Assembly (NCBI GenBank): GCA_046328525.1
Contig: JAXLWK010000008.1
Location: 254,858-318,857 of the forward strand
Reading direction: 5' to 3'
Length of the DNA stretch: 64,000 nucleotides
From: JBDHWG01 sp046328525
GTDB taxonomy: Bacteria > Chloroflexota > Anaerolineae > Epilineales > JAHCIE01
The translations under genes were made by a program, and so were the position numbers. Positions 7,787-16,575 of this stretch are shown in pieces. Each line of letters opens with the position of its first letter. The stretch's first letter is position 1. The notes beneath the pieces are model-generated. The model had not been told where the DNA came from and did no database searches. It saw only the letters and a list, made by a program, of their open reading frames with translations.

Positions 7787-9541
7787 CTATTCCGGGCGCT
7801 GGGTTGCCCCGAGGGCAGACTCGGCGGCTGTGTCGGCAGCGCCGTTGGCGGCGCCTGGCTGGCCGCGCAGACTGACCCCGAACGCGGGCGCTTCGTAGCC
7901 CGCCGGCCGCTGCCCCGGTGGAATGGTGACGGCGTTGCCGTCGCGCAGGCTGGTGTAGGCGGGCGACATGATCTCCACCCCCGCCGCGTTGAACTTGTCC
8001 TGGATGGCGGCGTGGAGCGCGGCATAGAGGCGCGGCATTCTCTCCGGCTGCTGCGTGTAGGCGTTCAGCTCGTAGGCGACGTTAAAGTCGTTGAGCGCCG
8101 TCTGGAGAACGAACGGCGGCGGCTCGGCGAGGATGCCCGGCGTGTCCAGCGCCGCCGCGATCAACAGGCCGTGCACCTGCGGCCAGGGTACGTCATAGCC
8201 GATGGTCACCTTCGTGTGCAGGATTAGCCCTTCCTGCCGCGCCATGTTGGAGTAGTTGACGATCTCCCGGCTCAGCGTCAGGCCATTGGGGATGGACACG
8301 TCTTCGTTCTTGAAGGTGCGCACCACCGTCGTCAGGAGTTTCTTCTCGATGACGCGGCCGGTGATGCCGCCCATGACCACGATGTCGCCGATGTGGTACG
8401 CGCCGGTGTAGGTGGCGATCACGCCGGCCACCAGGTTACTGACCGCCGTGGTCGAGGACAGGGTGAACAGGATACCGACGAAGACCGTCACGCCGCGGAA
8501 GATATTCGACTCGGCGCCGGGTAGATAGTTGTACCCGACAATCAGCGCGCCAAACAGGAGCAGCAGCGACACGAGCTTGTAGGTCTGCGACGCCCAATCG
8601 CGCTCGAAGCCGGGGACGGTGATGTTGCCGGCTTCGATCTCCTTGAAAACGAGGCCGGCGATGCGCCAGAGGATGTATGTGACGCCCAGGATGAGCAGCA
8701 GGACAAACAGGTCCGGCAGATAGGCGACAAACGCCTGCCACACCTGGGCCAGCGGCTGCATGACCATCTGCCCCAGTCGGTCGCTGAGCGCGCGGGTGAA
8801 GGGGAAGAAGCTCAGCACCAGGGGCAGGTAGATGGCGAGCAACCAGATCCAAATCAGGACCCTGCCCCACTTCAGCGCCCAGAGGAGAATCCCGCGCAGT
8901 CGGCCACTGCGGTAGAACTCCAGCTGGCGAAGCCGCCCCTCTTCCTCGGCGCGGGCGAAGAAAGCGTTGATGCGCCGCAACAGCCACGCATACGCCCGGT
9001 TGACAAGCCAGAGGATGACGAGGAGCGCCGCCGTCGCCAGGACGGCGTAGGCCAGGCCGATGGCCTGCGCCCGAGCGCTGTACTCGTCCCGTACCTGCGC
9101 CACCGCCTGCCGAATCGCGTTGGCTCGCTCCTCGGCCAGCGCCTGGCGCGACGTGCCGTTGTCCGCCGCGTCCTGGTCCGTCACCGTCATCAGCACCTGG
9201 TCGCCGGCCATCACGTCCGTCGCGCCGCCGGAGTCCACGAGGGTGATCGGGACGCTCGCCCGGAAGGGGTTCGTCGCCAGGTCGGTGATGCGGCTGGAAA
9301 TGGCGGCAGCGCGCTCGGCCGGGGTGAACGAGCCGACGCGCTCTTTGACCGTGAACAGCGTCTGGCCGTCCACGATCACCGGCGCGCCGGCCTGGGTCAC
9401 GGGCGTCGCCACGGGGGCCGGCGTTGGCCCCTGCGCCAGGGCCGGCGGGGGCGCAAACGCGATCGCGCCCGCCACGACGAGGGCGAGAGTGAGGGCGGCC
9501 AGGGAGGCCCACAGCGTTGACTGTCTTCGGCGGTGACTCAT
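7787..9541 (-). CDS. MscS-family mechanosensitive ion channel
   Basis: A 584-residue membrane protein. Residues 1-36 form a cleavable signal peptide ending PALAQG. A periplasmic domain of about 120 residues follows, then several membrane segments: AIGLAYAVLATAALLVILWL, ILIWIWLLAIYLPLVLSFF, DLFVLLLILGVTYILWRI, LVSLLLLFGALIVG and the pore-lining helix rich in Gly and Ala (VFVGILFTLSSTTAVSNLVA). The beta domain (GDIVVMGGITGRVIEKKLLT) and the cytosolic cage (IPNGLTLSREIVNYS) are typical of MscS. It should release solutes on hypo-osmotic shock. It is monocistronic, with a terminator upstream. Confidence 0.92.
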   Translation of the reverse strand: MSHRRRQSTLWASLAALTLALVVAGAIAFAPPPALAQGPTPAPVATPVTQAGAPVIVDGQTLFTVKERVGSFTPAERAAAISSRITDLATNPFRASVPITLVDSGGATDVMAGDQVLMTVTDQDAADNGTSRQALAEERANAIRQAVAQVRDEYSARAQAIGLAYAVLATAALLVILWLVNRAYAWLLRRINAFFARAEEEGRLRQLEFYRSGRLRGILLWALKWGRVLIWIWLLAIYLPLVLSFFPFTRALSDRLGQMVMQPLAQVWQAFVAYLPDLFVLLLILGVTYILWRIAGLVFKEIEAGNITVPGFERDWASQTYKLVSLLLLFGALIVGYNYLPGAESNIFRGVTVFVGILFTLSSTTAVSNLVAGVIATYTGAYHIGDIVVMGGITGRVIEKKLLTTVVRTFKNEDVSIPNGLTLSREIVNYSNMARQEGLILHTKVTIGYDVPWPQVHGLLIAAALDTPGILAEPPPFVLQTALNDFNVAYELNAYTQQPERMPRLYAALHAAIQDKFNAAGVEIMSPAYTSLRDGNAVTIPPGQRPAGYEAPAFGVSLRGQPGAANGAADTAAESALGATQRPE

Positions 9542-9570
9542 GCCCCACCCCCAGACGGCGGAAATAGCGA

Positions 9571-9600
9571 AAGCCCCTCAGGGTCTGACCCCGGGGGCTT
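9571..9600 (-). terminator. Terminator upstream of the MscS gene
   Basis: AAGCCCC (9571-9577) pairs with GGGGCTT (9594-9600) around a partly paired GGGTCTGACCCC core. On the minus strand the stem is followed by TTTCGC. It lies between the decarboxylase stop (9727) and the MscS start (9541), so it probably ends the decarboxylase operon. About 125 bases between it and 9727 hold nothing recognisable. Confidence 0.6.
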
Positions 9601-9726
9601 TATTATACACTGTTCTCGCCGCGGCGGCGCGTCTACAGGTCCATGTTCTCGAAGGTGTCGCCCAGCTCGCGGCCCGGACACACCTGGCAAGTTCTGTACC
9701 GCGAAGACGCAAGAAGCGCCCAAGAG

Positions 9727-11136
9727 TCAGGCGCGGGCCGCCGTCTCCAGCGCCGCGCAGACGATGGGCAGGTCCGCGTCGGCCGTGGACCAGTTCGACA
9801 CGGCGGCGCGCACGGCCGGCCCGCCGCCATACGTCGTCGGCGTCACGAACACGCGCCCGTCGCGGTGCAGCCGATCCACCAGGCGGGCCGTCGCCATGTC
9901 GGGCGGCTGCCCGTGCAGCGCCGCGTCCGAGAGGCGGAAGCAGGCGATGTTGAGGCGCAGCGGCGCGAGAAGCTCGAACAGCGGCGATGCTTCGATCCAC
10001 GCGCCCAGGCCCGCCGCCACGCGGCAGTTGCGCTCCACGATCTCGCGGTAGCCCTCGCGCCCGTAGGCCATGAGGGTCATCCAGACCGGCAGGGCGCGGA
10101 AGCGCTGCGAGTTCTCCGGCCCGCGATTGAGGTAGTCGGGCGCGGCCCCGCCGAGCCGGCTCAGATAGGGCGCGGAGACGCGGAACACGCGCTCCTGCAC
10201 GTCAGGGTGGCGGCAGAAGGTGAAGCCGCAGTCGTAGGGCACGTTCAGCCACTTGTGGCCGTCGGCGGCAATCGAGTCGGCCATCTCGACGCCCCGCGCC
10301 AGGTCGGCGAACGTCGGGCTGAGGCGCGCGAACAGGCCGAAGGCGGCGTCCACGTGCAGCCAGGCGTTGTGGGCGCGGGCGATCTCGGCGACGGCCGCTA
10401 CGTCGTCGAAGTCGGCGGTGTTGACGGTGCAAGCGCTTGCCAGGACGATGGCCGGCCGGCCGCCGTGGGCCGCCAGCGCCGCCCGCAGCGCGTCCACGTC
10501 CGCCGCCTCGCGCCCCGGCTGCGTCGCCACGTGGCGGATGCTGCGCCGCCCCAGGCCGAGCATTGCCAGCGCCTTGACCGCGCTGGCGTGGGGTGTGGTG
10601 GAGAACACGGCGATGTCGGGCGCGGCGGCCACGCCTTCCTCGGCGATGTCCACGCCCATGGCTTCGCCGGCCCACTGCCGCGCGGCGGCCAGGCCGACAA
10701 AGTTCGCCATCGTCCCGCCGGTCACGAGAACGCCGGCGAAGTCGGGCGGCAGGTCAAAGAACTGGCGCAGCATGTCCAGGGCCTGGGCCTCAACGCCGGC
10801 GGCTGCTGACCCGACGGCGTTGGAGACGTTCTGGTCGTACGCGCCGACGAGCCAGTCGGCCGCCAGCGCCGCCGGCGTACTGCCGCCCGTCACCAGGCCG
10901 AAGTAGCGCGGCCCGGCCGAGCCTGACAGGGTCGGCTCGATGCGGGCGCGGAAGTCACGCAGGGCGGCCTGGGCGCCGACGCCCGCCTGGGGCAGGGTCG
11001 CTGGGCCGAGGTCCACCGGCGGCGCGGCAGCAGGGCGGTCGGGCAGGGATTGCAGGAACGCCACCGCCTGCGCCTGCGCCTGGGCGAGGAGGTCGGGCAG
11101 CGCGGCAAGGTCGGCGCGGAGATGCACGTCCATCAT
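9727..11136 (-). CDS. PLP-dependent group II decarboxylase (aromatic-amino-acid/tyrosine decarboxylase type)
   Basis: A 469-residue fold-type I PLP enzyme. The PLP lysine is K295 in ADGHKWLNVPYDCG, H183 (TTPHAS) would stack on the cofactor, and D263 (LHVDAAFG) binds the pyridine nitrogen. TGGTMANF holds the phosphate. These mark the DDC/GAD family, which decarboxylates amino acids to amines; aromatic substrates are likely but not proven. The start overlaps the stop of the upstream alpha/beta hydrolase, so the two are co-translated. Confidence 0.88.
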   Translation of the reverse strand: MMDVHLRADLAALPDLLAQAQAQAVAFLQSLPDRPAAAPPVDLGPATLPQAGVGAQAALRDFRARIEPTLSGSAGPRYFGLVTGGSTPAALAADWLVGAYDQNVSNAVGSAAAGVEAQALDMLRQFFDLPPDFAGVLVTGGTMANFVGLAAARQWAGEAMGVDIAEEGVAAAPDIAVFSTTPHASAVKALAMLGLGRRSIRHVATQPGREAADVDALRAALAAHGGRPAIVLASACTVNTADFDDVAAVAEIARAHNAWLHVDAAFGLFARLSPTFADLARGVEMADSIAADGHKWLNVPYDCGFTFCRHPDVQERVFRVSAPYLSRLGGAAPDYLNRGPENSQRFRALPVWMTLMAYGREGYREIVERNCRVAAGLGAWIEASPLFELLAPLRLNIACFRLSDAALHGQPPDMATARLVDRLHRDGRVFVTPTTYGGGPAVRAAVSNWSTADADLPIVCAALETAARA

Positions 11137-11966
11137 TGGCGCTGCGCCAGCCAGCCGCGCATTACTTGCATGAACTTGTCGGTCTCCTCGATGAACGGGA
11201 AATGGCCGCTGTGCTCGAAGATGACAAGCTCCGAACGGGGGATGGCCGCGTGGATGCGCTCGCCGCCCTGCGCCGGCGGCGTAATGTAGTCGTCGGCGCC
11301 GGAGAGGACGAGCGTCGGCGCGGTGATGTCGCCGAGATTGGCGAGATAGTTGAACACGGGCATGCAGTTGGCGGCGGCGTGATTCCAGGCGGCGGCGCTA
11401 TAGACACCCCGCCCACCGATATCCTCCATGACCGCCGGGTCAGGGCGATTGAAGTACAGCGGAAGGATCGCGCCCAGGTACTCGCCCATCTCGGCGTCGT
11501 CGGCCATCGGCCGGCTGAGCATCGCGCCCAGGGCGTCAAGCTCCTCCTGCGTGCCGCGCGCCTGGGCGTTCGCCAGGATGACCTCGCCGTAGTCCATCGC
11601 CGGCGCTGTGCAGCTTAGCACCAGGCCCTTGAGCCGGCCGCCGTAGCGAATGGCATACTCCTGGGCCAGGAAGCCGCCGTAGGAGTGGCCGAACAGGATG
11701 ATCTGGTCGTAGCCCAGGTACTCGCGGAGGGCATCGGCATCGGCGGCCCACGTGGCGTGGTCCACGTCGTCGAGACTCGCCGGCCGCTCGGATCGCCCGT
11801 TGGCGCGGTGGTCATAGTAGACGAGCGTCACCCCGTCGGCGAGCGCGTCCAGCCAGGGGCGGAAATATGTGTGGTCCATGCCCAGGCCGCCGTGCATGAT
11901 GAACATGGGCGTACCCAGGCCGATGGTTTCGTAGTACAGTCTCGTGCCGTTGACATTCGCTTCCAT
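11133..11966 (-). CDS. Alpha/beta hydrolase (proline iminopeptidase-like)
   Basis: A 277-residue hydrolase. The oxyanion HGGLGMDH is near residue 25, the nucleophile is S95 in GHSYGG, the acid lies in SGADDYITPP and the histidine in EHSGHFPF. The HGGLG and DHRANGRS motifs match the proline iminopeptidase branch of peptidase family S33, but esterases share them. The ATG at 11966 is preceded by AAGGAGGAGAACGGCG, so the longer frame to 12098 is unlikely. First gene of an operon with the decarboxylase. Confidence 0.85.
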   Translation of the reverse strand: MEANVNGTRLYYETIGLGTPMFIMHGGLGMDHTYFRPWLDALADGVTLVYYDHRANGRSERPASLDDVDHATWAADADALREYLGYDQIILFGHSYGGFLAQEYAIRYGGRLKGLVLSCTAPAMDYGEVILANAQARGTQEELDALGAMLSRPMADDAEMGEYLGAILPLYFNRPDPAVMEDIGGRGVYSAAAWNHAAANCMPVFNYLANLGDITAPTLVLSGADDYITPPAQGGERIHAAIPRSELVIFEHSGHFPFIEETDKFMQVMRGWLAQRQ

Positions 11967-12007
11967 CGCCGTTCTCCTCCTTGAGCGCATCGCGGCTGCG
12001 GTGGGCC

Positions 12008-12035
12008 TTGTGCCTCGGCCGCATCCTGCTATAAT
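12008..12035 (+). promoter_or_regulatory. Probable promoter for pxpA-add
   Basis: TTGTGC (12008-12013), 16 bases, then TATAAT (12030-12035). Transcription would start near 12042, in the divergent gap between the hydrolase and the 5-oxoprolinase gene. Confidence 0.5.
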
Positions 12036-12121
12036 AGAGCCGACGTGGGGTTCCCACTTCGGCATACCTATCCTAGCCAGGTTGGACGCAGGCGTCAATT
12101 CACATGGCAGCGAGGCACACG

Positions 12122-12886
12122 ATGCGCGTTGATCTGAACTGCGACATGGGCGAGAGCTTCGGGGCGTGGGAGAAGGGGCAGGATGCCGCGATGATGGCGA
12201 TCATCTCGTCGGCCAACATTGCCTGCGGCTGGCACGCCGGCGACCCACTGGTCATGGAGCGCACTGTGCGCCTGGCCGCTGAGCACGGCGTCGGCGTCGG
12301 CGCGCACCCCGGCTACCCCGACCTGCTCGGCTTCGGCCGCCGCAGCATGGCCCTTTCCCCGGCCGAGACGGAGGCCTACGTCCTCTACCAGATTAGCGCC
12401 CTGGCCGGCATCGCCCATGCCAACGGCGTCCCGATGCGCCACGTCAAGGCCCACGGCCAGATTTACAACGACGCCGTGCGCAATCCTACCCTCGCCGACG
12501 CCATCGCCCGCGCCGTCTACCGCCTCGACCCGGACCTCATTCTCGTCGCCCTGACGGGATCGGAGCTGGTGCGGGCGGGCCGCGACCTGGGCCTGCGCGT
12601 GGCCGAGGAAGCCTTCGCCGACCGCGTCTACGAGGCCGACGGCTCGCTGCGCTCGCGCCGCCTGCCGGGGGCGATGATCGAGGACCCGGCTGAGGCGGCC
12701 CAGCAGGTGCTGCGCATGCTCCGCGACGGCCAGGTCATCACCTACGACGGCACGCCGGCGCCGGTGCGCCCCGACACCATCTGCATCCACGGCGACGGCC
12801 CGACGGCGGCGGCGATTGGCGCGGCGCTGCGCGGGCAGCTCGAAGCGGCGGGCGTCTCCATCGTTCCCATGTCCAACATCGTCTAA
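12122..12886 (+). CDS. pxpA: 5-oxoprolinase subunit A (LamB/YcsF family)
   Basis: A 254-residue cytosolic protein with the family signature DLNCDMGESFG at its N-terminus, GWHAGDP near residue 37, and the C-terminal ICIHGDGPTA. PxpA works with PxpB and PxpC in ATP-dependent cleavage of 5-oxoproline to glutamate; PxpBC are not in this window, so they must lie elsewhere or the role differs. I prefer ATG 12122, with GAGG eight bases upstream, over the in-frame ATG at 12104, which has none. Adenosine deaminase follows 18 bases later. Confidence 0.9.
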   Translation: MRVDLNCDMGESFGAWEKGQDAAMMAIISSANIACGWHAGDPLVMERTVRLAAEHGVGVGAHPGYPDLLGFGRRSMALSPAETEAYVLYQISALAGIAHANGVPMRHVKAHGQIYNDAVRNPTLADAIARAVYRLDPDLILVALTGSELVRAGRDLGLRVAEEAFADRVYEADGSLRSRRLPGAMIEDPAEAAQQVLRMLRDGQVITYDGTPAPVRPDTICIHGDGPTAAAIGAALRGQLEAAGVSIVPMSNIV

Positions 12887-12904
12887 CCCAACAAAGGACG
12901 CCTC

Positions 12905-13900
12905 GTGGACCTACGTCAGCTCCCGAAGGTCGAGCTGCACCTGCACCTCGACTGCTCCCTCAGCTACGCGGTCGTCAGCCGCATTGACCCATCCATCAGC
13001 CTGGCGACCTACCAGAGCGACTTCATCGCGCCCGCCCGCTGCACGGACCTGGCCGACTTCCTGACCCGCGCCCCGAAGGCCATCGCCCTGATGCAGACGG
13101 AGGAGCAGCTGCGCCTCGTGACGCGGGACGTGTTCGAGCAGCTCGCCCGCGACAACGTGCTCTACGCCGAGGTTCGCTTCGCCCCCCTGTTCCACACGGA
13201 GAAGGGCCTATCGCCCCGCGAGGTCGTCGGCATTGTCGCGGCGGCGGCGGACGAGGCGGTCAAGGCGACGGGCGTCGAGGCGCGGCTCATTCTTTGCACG
13301 CTGCGGCACTTTGACCAGGCCCAGAGCCTCGACACCGTGCGGCTGGTGGAGGCGTTTCGGGGGACGCGGGTCGCGGGCTTCGACATCGCCGGCGACGAGG
13401 CGGGCTTCCCGATTGACGCCCACGTCGCCGCGTTCCACTACGCCCGGGACCGCGGGATCCCCTGCACCGCCCACGCCGGCGAGGCGGCCGGCGCGCCGAG
13501 CGTGTGGGCGACGCTGGACAACTTCCACCCGGCGCGCATCGGCCACGGCGTCCGGAGCAGCGAGGACGCCGCGCTGCTCGACTATTTGCGGGCGCGCAAC
13601 ATCCACCTGGAAGTCTGCCCGACGTCGAACCTGCAAACCAACATGTATGCCGAGTACGCCGACCACCCGATTGATAGACTCTACAATGACGGTCTCTCGG
13701 TCGGCGTCAACACAGACGCGCGCACGATCACGAACATCACGCTGACCCAGGAGTACGAGAAGCTGCATCAGACGTTCGGGTGGGAGGCGGACCACTTCTT
13801 GCGCTGCAACACGAACGCGCTCCAGGCGGCGTTTATCGCGGAGGATGTGCGGCAGGAGCTTCTGCGGCGGCTGGCGGCAGGGTACGTGGTGGCGAATTAG
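12905..13900 (+). CDS. add: Adenosine deaminase
   Basis: A 331-residue amidohydrolase-fold enzyme that deaminates adenosine to inosine in purine salvage. The zinc ligands H12 and H14 are in ELHLHLDCS, a third in TAHAGE (the Glu is the proton donor), RIGHGV carries the catalytic His, and NTDART the metal-binding Asp. EVCPTSN is a family landmark. The usual Gly after LHLD is Cys here, and the second Asp of the common TDD motif is Ala, as in some divergent members. Start is GTG with AAAGGA upstream. The TAG stop abuts a palindromic repeat. Confidence 0.92.
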   Translation: MDLRQLPKVELHLHLDCSLSYAVVSRIDPSISLATYQSDFIAPARCTDLADFLTRAPKAIALMQTEEQLRLVTRDVFEQLARDNVLYAEVRFAPLFHTEKGLSPREVVGIVAAAADEAVKATGVEARLILCTLRHFDQAQSLDTVRLVEAFRGTRVAGFDIAGDEAGFPIDAHVAAFHYARDRGIPCTAHAGEAAGAPSVWATLDNFHPARIGHGVRSSEDAALLDYLRARNIHLEVCPTSNLQTNMYAEYADHPIDRLYNDGLSVGVNTDARTITNITLTQEYEKLHQTFGWEADHFLRCNTNALQAAFIAEDVRQELLRRLAAGYVVAN

Positions 13901-13928
13901 TAGAGACGCGCCATGGCGCGTCTCTACT
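13899..13928. repeat. 30-base palindrome, GTAGAGACGC family
   Basis: A perfect palindrome with half-site GTAGAGACGCGCCA. It starts on the last bases of the add stop codon and lies between convergent genes, so it may act as a transcript-end hairpin. Confidence 0.8.
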
Positions 13929-13967
13929 GCCTGAGGGGGGAAGGGGTTGGGGAATGGGGGGAAGAAA

Positions 13968-14345
13968 TCAGGACCGCCAGTGGACCGTCTCCCACGGGGG
14001 CGTGCCGATGGCGTCGTCGCCGTCCCGCGCCAGCAGCGACAGCAGCGTGCGCGCCGACGCCGGGTCGCGGCAATCGTACTCGCGGCAGGCGCGCGGCCGG
14101 TCGGCGTGGAGGAGGCACTGGTTCGTGGCGTCGTCCAGGTAGGCGCAGCGGCCCGCTACGCGCGGCAGCGCCCACAGGCCGCCGCGCCGCTCGGCGAAGC
14201 CCGCCTCCACCAGCGCTGCATCCTCGGCGTAGTCGTCGGGGCGCAGCGGGATGGTGGCGAAGCCGCGACAGCACAGGGCGCGGCAGCGGCCGCACGGCGG
14301 CTCGTCGGCGTGAATAGGTGTCTCGACGGACACGGACTCGCTCAT
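13968..14345 (-). CDS. YkgJ-family cysteine-cluster protein
   Basis: A 125-residue protein starting MSESVSVETP. The N-terminal CGRCRALCCRG, then GRCAYLD, NQCLLHADRPRACREYDC, give the eight-cysteine pattern of the YkgJ/CxxCxxCC family, presumed to bind zinc or an Fe-S cluster. Function is not established. The start at 14345 is only 10 bases from the divergent oxidoreductase start, so control sequences are shared. No clear ribosome binding site is visible. Confidence 0.8.
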   Translation of the reverse strand: MSESVSVETPIHADEPPCGRCRALCCRGFATIPLRPDDYAEDAALVEAGFAERRGGLWALPRVAGRCAYLDDATNQCLLHADRPRACREYDCRDPASARTLLSLLARDGDDAIGTPPWETVHWRS

Positions 14346-14355
14346 CGGAGGGACT

Positions 14356-15588
14356 ATGCTCCGCATTGGTATCGTCGGCTGCGGGCGCATCCTGAACGCC
14401 CACCTGCAAGGCTTCCTGGCGCTGCGGGCAGCGGGCGTTGACACGTTCCGCGTCACGGCCCTCGCGGCACGCAACCCTGACGACGCCCTGATGTTCCGCG
14501 GTCGCGGTGAGGGGCCGACGCCGCGGCCGCCGGTGATGGACCCGGCGACGGGCGACCCGCTGGCCGCGCCCCACACCTACGTCAGCGACTTCCAGCCGGA
14601 TCTGCTGCTGGAAGTATACACTGACTACGCCGAGATGATCAGCGCGGGGCCGGTGGACGCTATCCTGGACCTGACGACCCTGGCCCTGCACCACCAGGTC
14701 GCCGAGGTCGCCCTGGGCCACGGCAAGCACCTGCTCACCCAGAAGCCCCTCGCCGTCAGCGTCCGCGCCGGCCGGCGCATGGTGGAGACCGCCAGGGCGA
14801 AGGGGCTGACGCTGGGCGTGTTCGAGAATGTGCGCCAGATGACCCAGGTGCGCGCCGCGGCGTGGGCGGTGTCCCACGGCCTCATCGGGACGCCGCAGAT
14901 GGCGGTCATCGGCAGCCTGGGCGGGGTCTGGTCGCCGGACCTGGTCGTCGCCGACACGCCCTGGCGGCACCAGAAGCTCCTGGCCGGCGGCGGCGGCAGC
15001 ATTGACATCGGCGTCCACCAGTTCGACTGGCTGCGGGCGGTCATGGGCGAGGTACGGGCGGTGAGCGGCGTGGCCCGCACGTTCGAGGCGGATCGGCGGC
15101 GCGACGGGCAGACCGTCGTCACCGCCGACGTGGACGACACGTACCTGGCGACCGCCTTCTTTGACGGCGACGCCATCGGCCAGCTCATGTGGTCGTGGGC
15201 CGGGCGCGGCATGCCCATCGAGATCCCGGACACGCCGGCGTTCCTCGGCAGCGAGGGCGGCATCCACGGGACGTGGCTGGTGCGGGGAGGCGAGCGCGGC
15301 GACCTGATCGCGGAGTTCGCGGAGGGGATGTCGCGGGAGGAGCGCGAGCGCTTCTTCCCCCTCGGTCTCCAGGAGCCATACGCGATTTTGCAGTACGACT
15401 GGCTGGCGGCCATCGAGCGCGGTGAGGACCCGGAGACGAGCGGTGCGGAGGGGCTGCGCGACCTGGCGTGCGCCTTCGGCGTGCTGGAGTCGGCGACGCT
15501 CGGCCGCGTCGTGACGCTGGATGAGGTGCTGTCCGGCGCGGTGGACGCCTATCAACGCGAGATTGACCAGCATTACGGACTGATTTGA
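14356..15588 (+). CDS. Gfo/Idh/MocA family NAD(P)-dependent oxidoreductase (1 of 3)
   Basis: A 410-residue protein whose N-terminal Rossmann motif is GIVGCGRILNAHL. The usual EKP catalytic motif reads QKP here (LLTQKPLAVS), while the C-terminal GGGGSIDIGVHQFDWL keeps the substrate-binding D and H of the family. These enzymes oxidise or reduce sugars, inositols and related polyols. It is the first of three consecutive paralogues on one strand; GGAGGG precedes the ATG. The E-to-Q change is unusual and may alter substrate or activity. Confidence 0.88.
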   Translation: MLRIGIVGCGRILNAHLQGFLALRAAGVDTFRVTALAARNPDDALMFRGRGEGPTPRPPVMDPATGDPLAAPHTYVSDFQPDLLLEVYTDYAEMISAGPVDAILDLTTLALHHQVAEVALGHGKHLLTQKPLAVSVRAGRRMVETARAKGLTLGVFENVRQMTQVRAAAWAVSHGLIGTPQMAVIGSLGGVWSPDLVVADTPWRHQKLLAGGGGSIDIGVHQFDWLRAVMGEVRAVSGVARTFEADRRRDGQTVVTADVDDTYLATAFFDGDAIGQLMWSWAGRGMPIEIPDTPAFLGSEGGIHGTWLVRGGERGDLIAEFAEGMSREERERFFPLGLQEPYAILQYDWLAAIERGEDPETSGAEGLRDLACAFGVLESATLGRVVTLDEVLSGAVDAYQREIDQHYGLI

Positions 15589-15597
15589 GAGGAATAC

Positions 15598-16575
15598 ATG
15601 ACACGAATCGGAATCATTGGCGCCGGCTCGCTGGGGCGGTATCACGCCCTGTGCTGGCGCGCGCTCGGCGTGGAGATCGCCGCCGTCTACGACGTCGTCC
15701 CGGACGCGGCGCGCAGCATGGCCGACGCGACCGGGGCGGTGGCGTGCGACAGTCTGGTGGACCTCATTCGCCGCGTGGACGTGCTGGACGTGATTACGCC
15801 GCCGACGGCGCACCGCGAGGCGACGGTGGCCGGGCTGCAAGCCGGGCGGCCGGTCATCTGCGAGAAGCCCATCGCCCGCAGCATGACCGACGCGCTGGAG
15901 ATGGCGCGGGTCGCTAAGCAGACCGGCGCTCCGCTGTTCATCGCCCACGTCGTGCGCTTCTGGCCGCAGTTCGCCCGCATCCACGACCAGATCGCCGCCG
16001 GCGCAATTGGGGCGCCCGGCATCTATCGCTCCGGCCGCCTGGGGAGCTACCCCCGCTGGGGGTCGTGGTTCGCCGACGAGGGCATGAGCGGCGGCGTCCT
16101 GGTGGACGTGATGATCCACGACTTCGACTTCGCCCGCTGGTGCATGGGCGACGTGGAGCGCATCTATGTGCGCCGCGCCCACTGGCCGGGGCCGATGGAG
16201 GGCAAGCACTCGTTCGCCGTGCTGCGCTTCGCCAGCGGCGCCGTCGGGCATATCGAGGGCAGCTGGGACCGCCCGCCGCGCCAGTTCCAGACGTATGTCG
16301 AGGTCGTGGGCGATGGCGGGCTGCTGTCGGCGCATAGCGACGCCGAGAAGCCGATCCGCGTGTCGCTGCACTCCGGCGAGCCGGTCGGGTTCGAGATGCC
16401 GCTGGAGCAGGATCCGTACATCGCCGAGATGCGCCACTTCCTGGAGTGCATCGAGACGGGCGCGACCCCGCGCGTCACTGTCCACGACGCCCTCGCGGCG
16501 CTTCAGCTTAGCCTCGCCGGCATGGAGTCGGCCCAGACCGGGCGCCCCGTCAGCATCGCGCCCCTGGAGGTTTAG
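15598..16575 (+). CDS. Gfo/Idh/MocA family oxidoreductase (2 of 3)
   Basis: A 325-residue protein with Rossmann motif GIIGAGSLGRYH, the intact EKP motif (VICEKPIARS) near residue 92, and MSGGVLVDVMIHDFDFARW holding the conserved D..H.D substrate residues. The substrate cannot be read out. It begins 9 bases after the first paralogue and its TAG stop directly abuts the ATG of the third, so all three are one transcript. Confidence 0.9.
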   Translation: MTRIGIIGAGSLGRYHALCWRALGVEIAAVYDVVPDAARSMADATGAVACDSLVDLIRRVDVLDVITPPTAHREATVAGLQAGRPVICEKPIARSMTDALEMARVAKQTGAPLFIAHVVRFWPQFARIHDQIAAGAIGAPGIYRSGRLGSYPRWGSWFADEGMSGGVLVDVMIHDFDFARWCMGDVERIYVRRAHWPGPMEGKHSFAVLRFASGAVGHIEGSWDRPPRQFQTYVEVVGDGGLLSAHSDAEKPIRVSLHSGEPVGFEMPLEQDPYIAEMRHFLECIETGATPRVTVHDALAALQLSLAGMESAQTGRPVSIAPLEV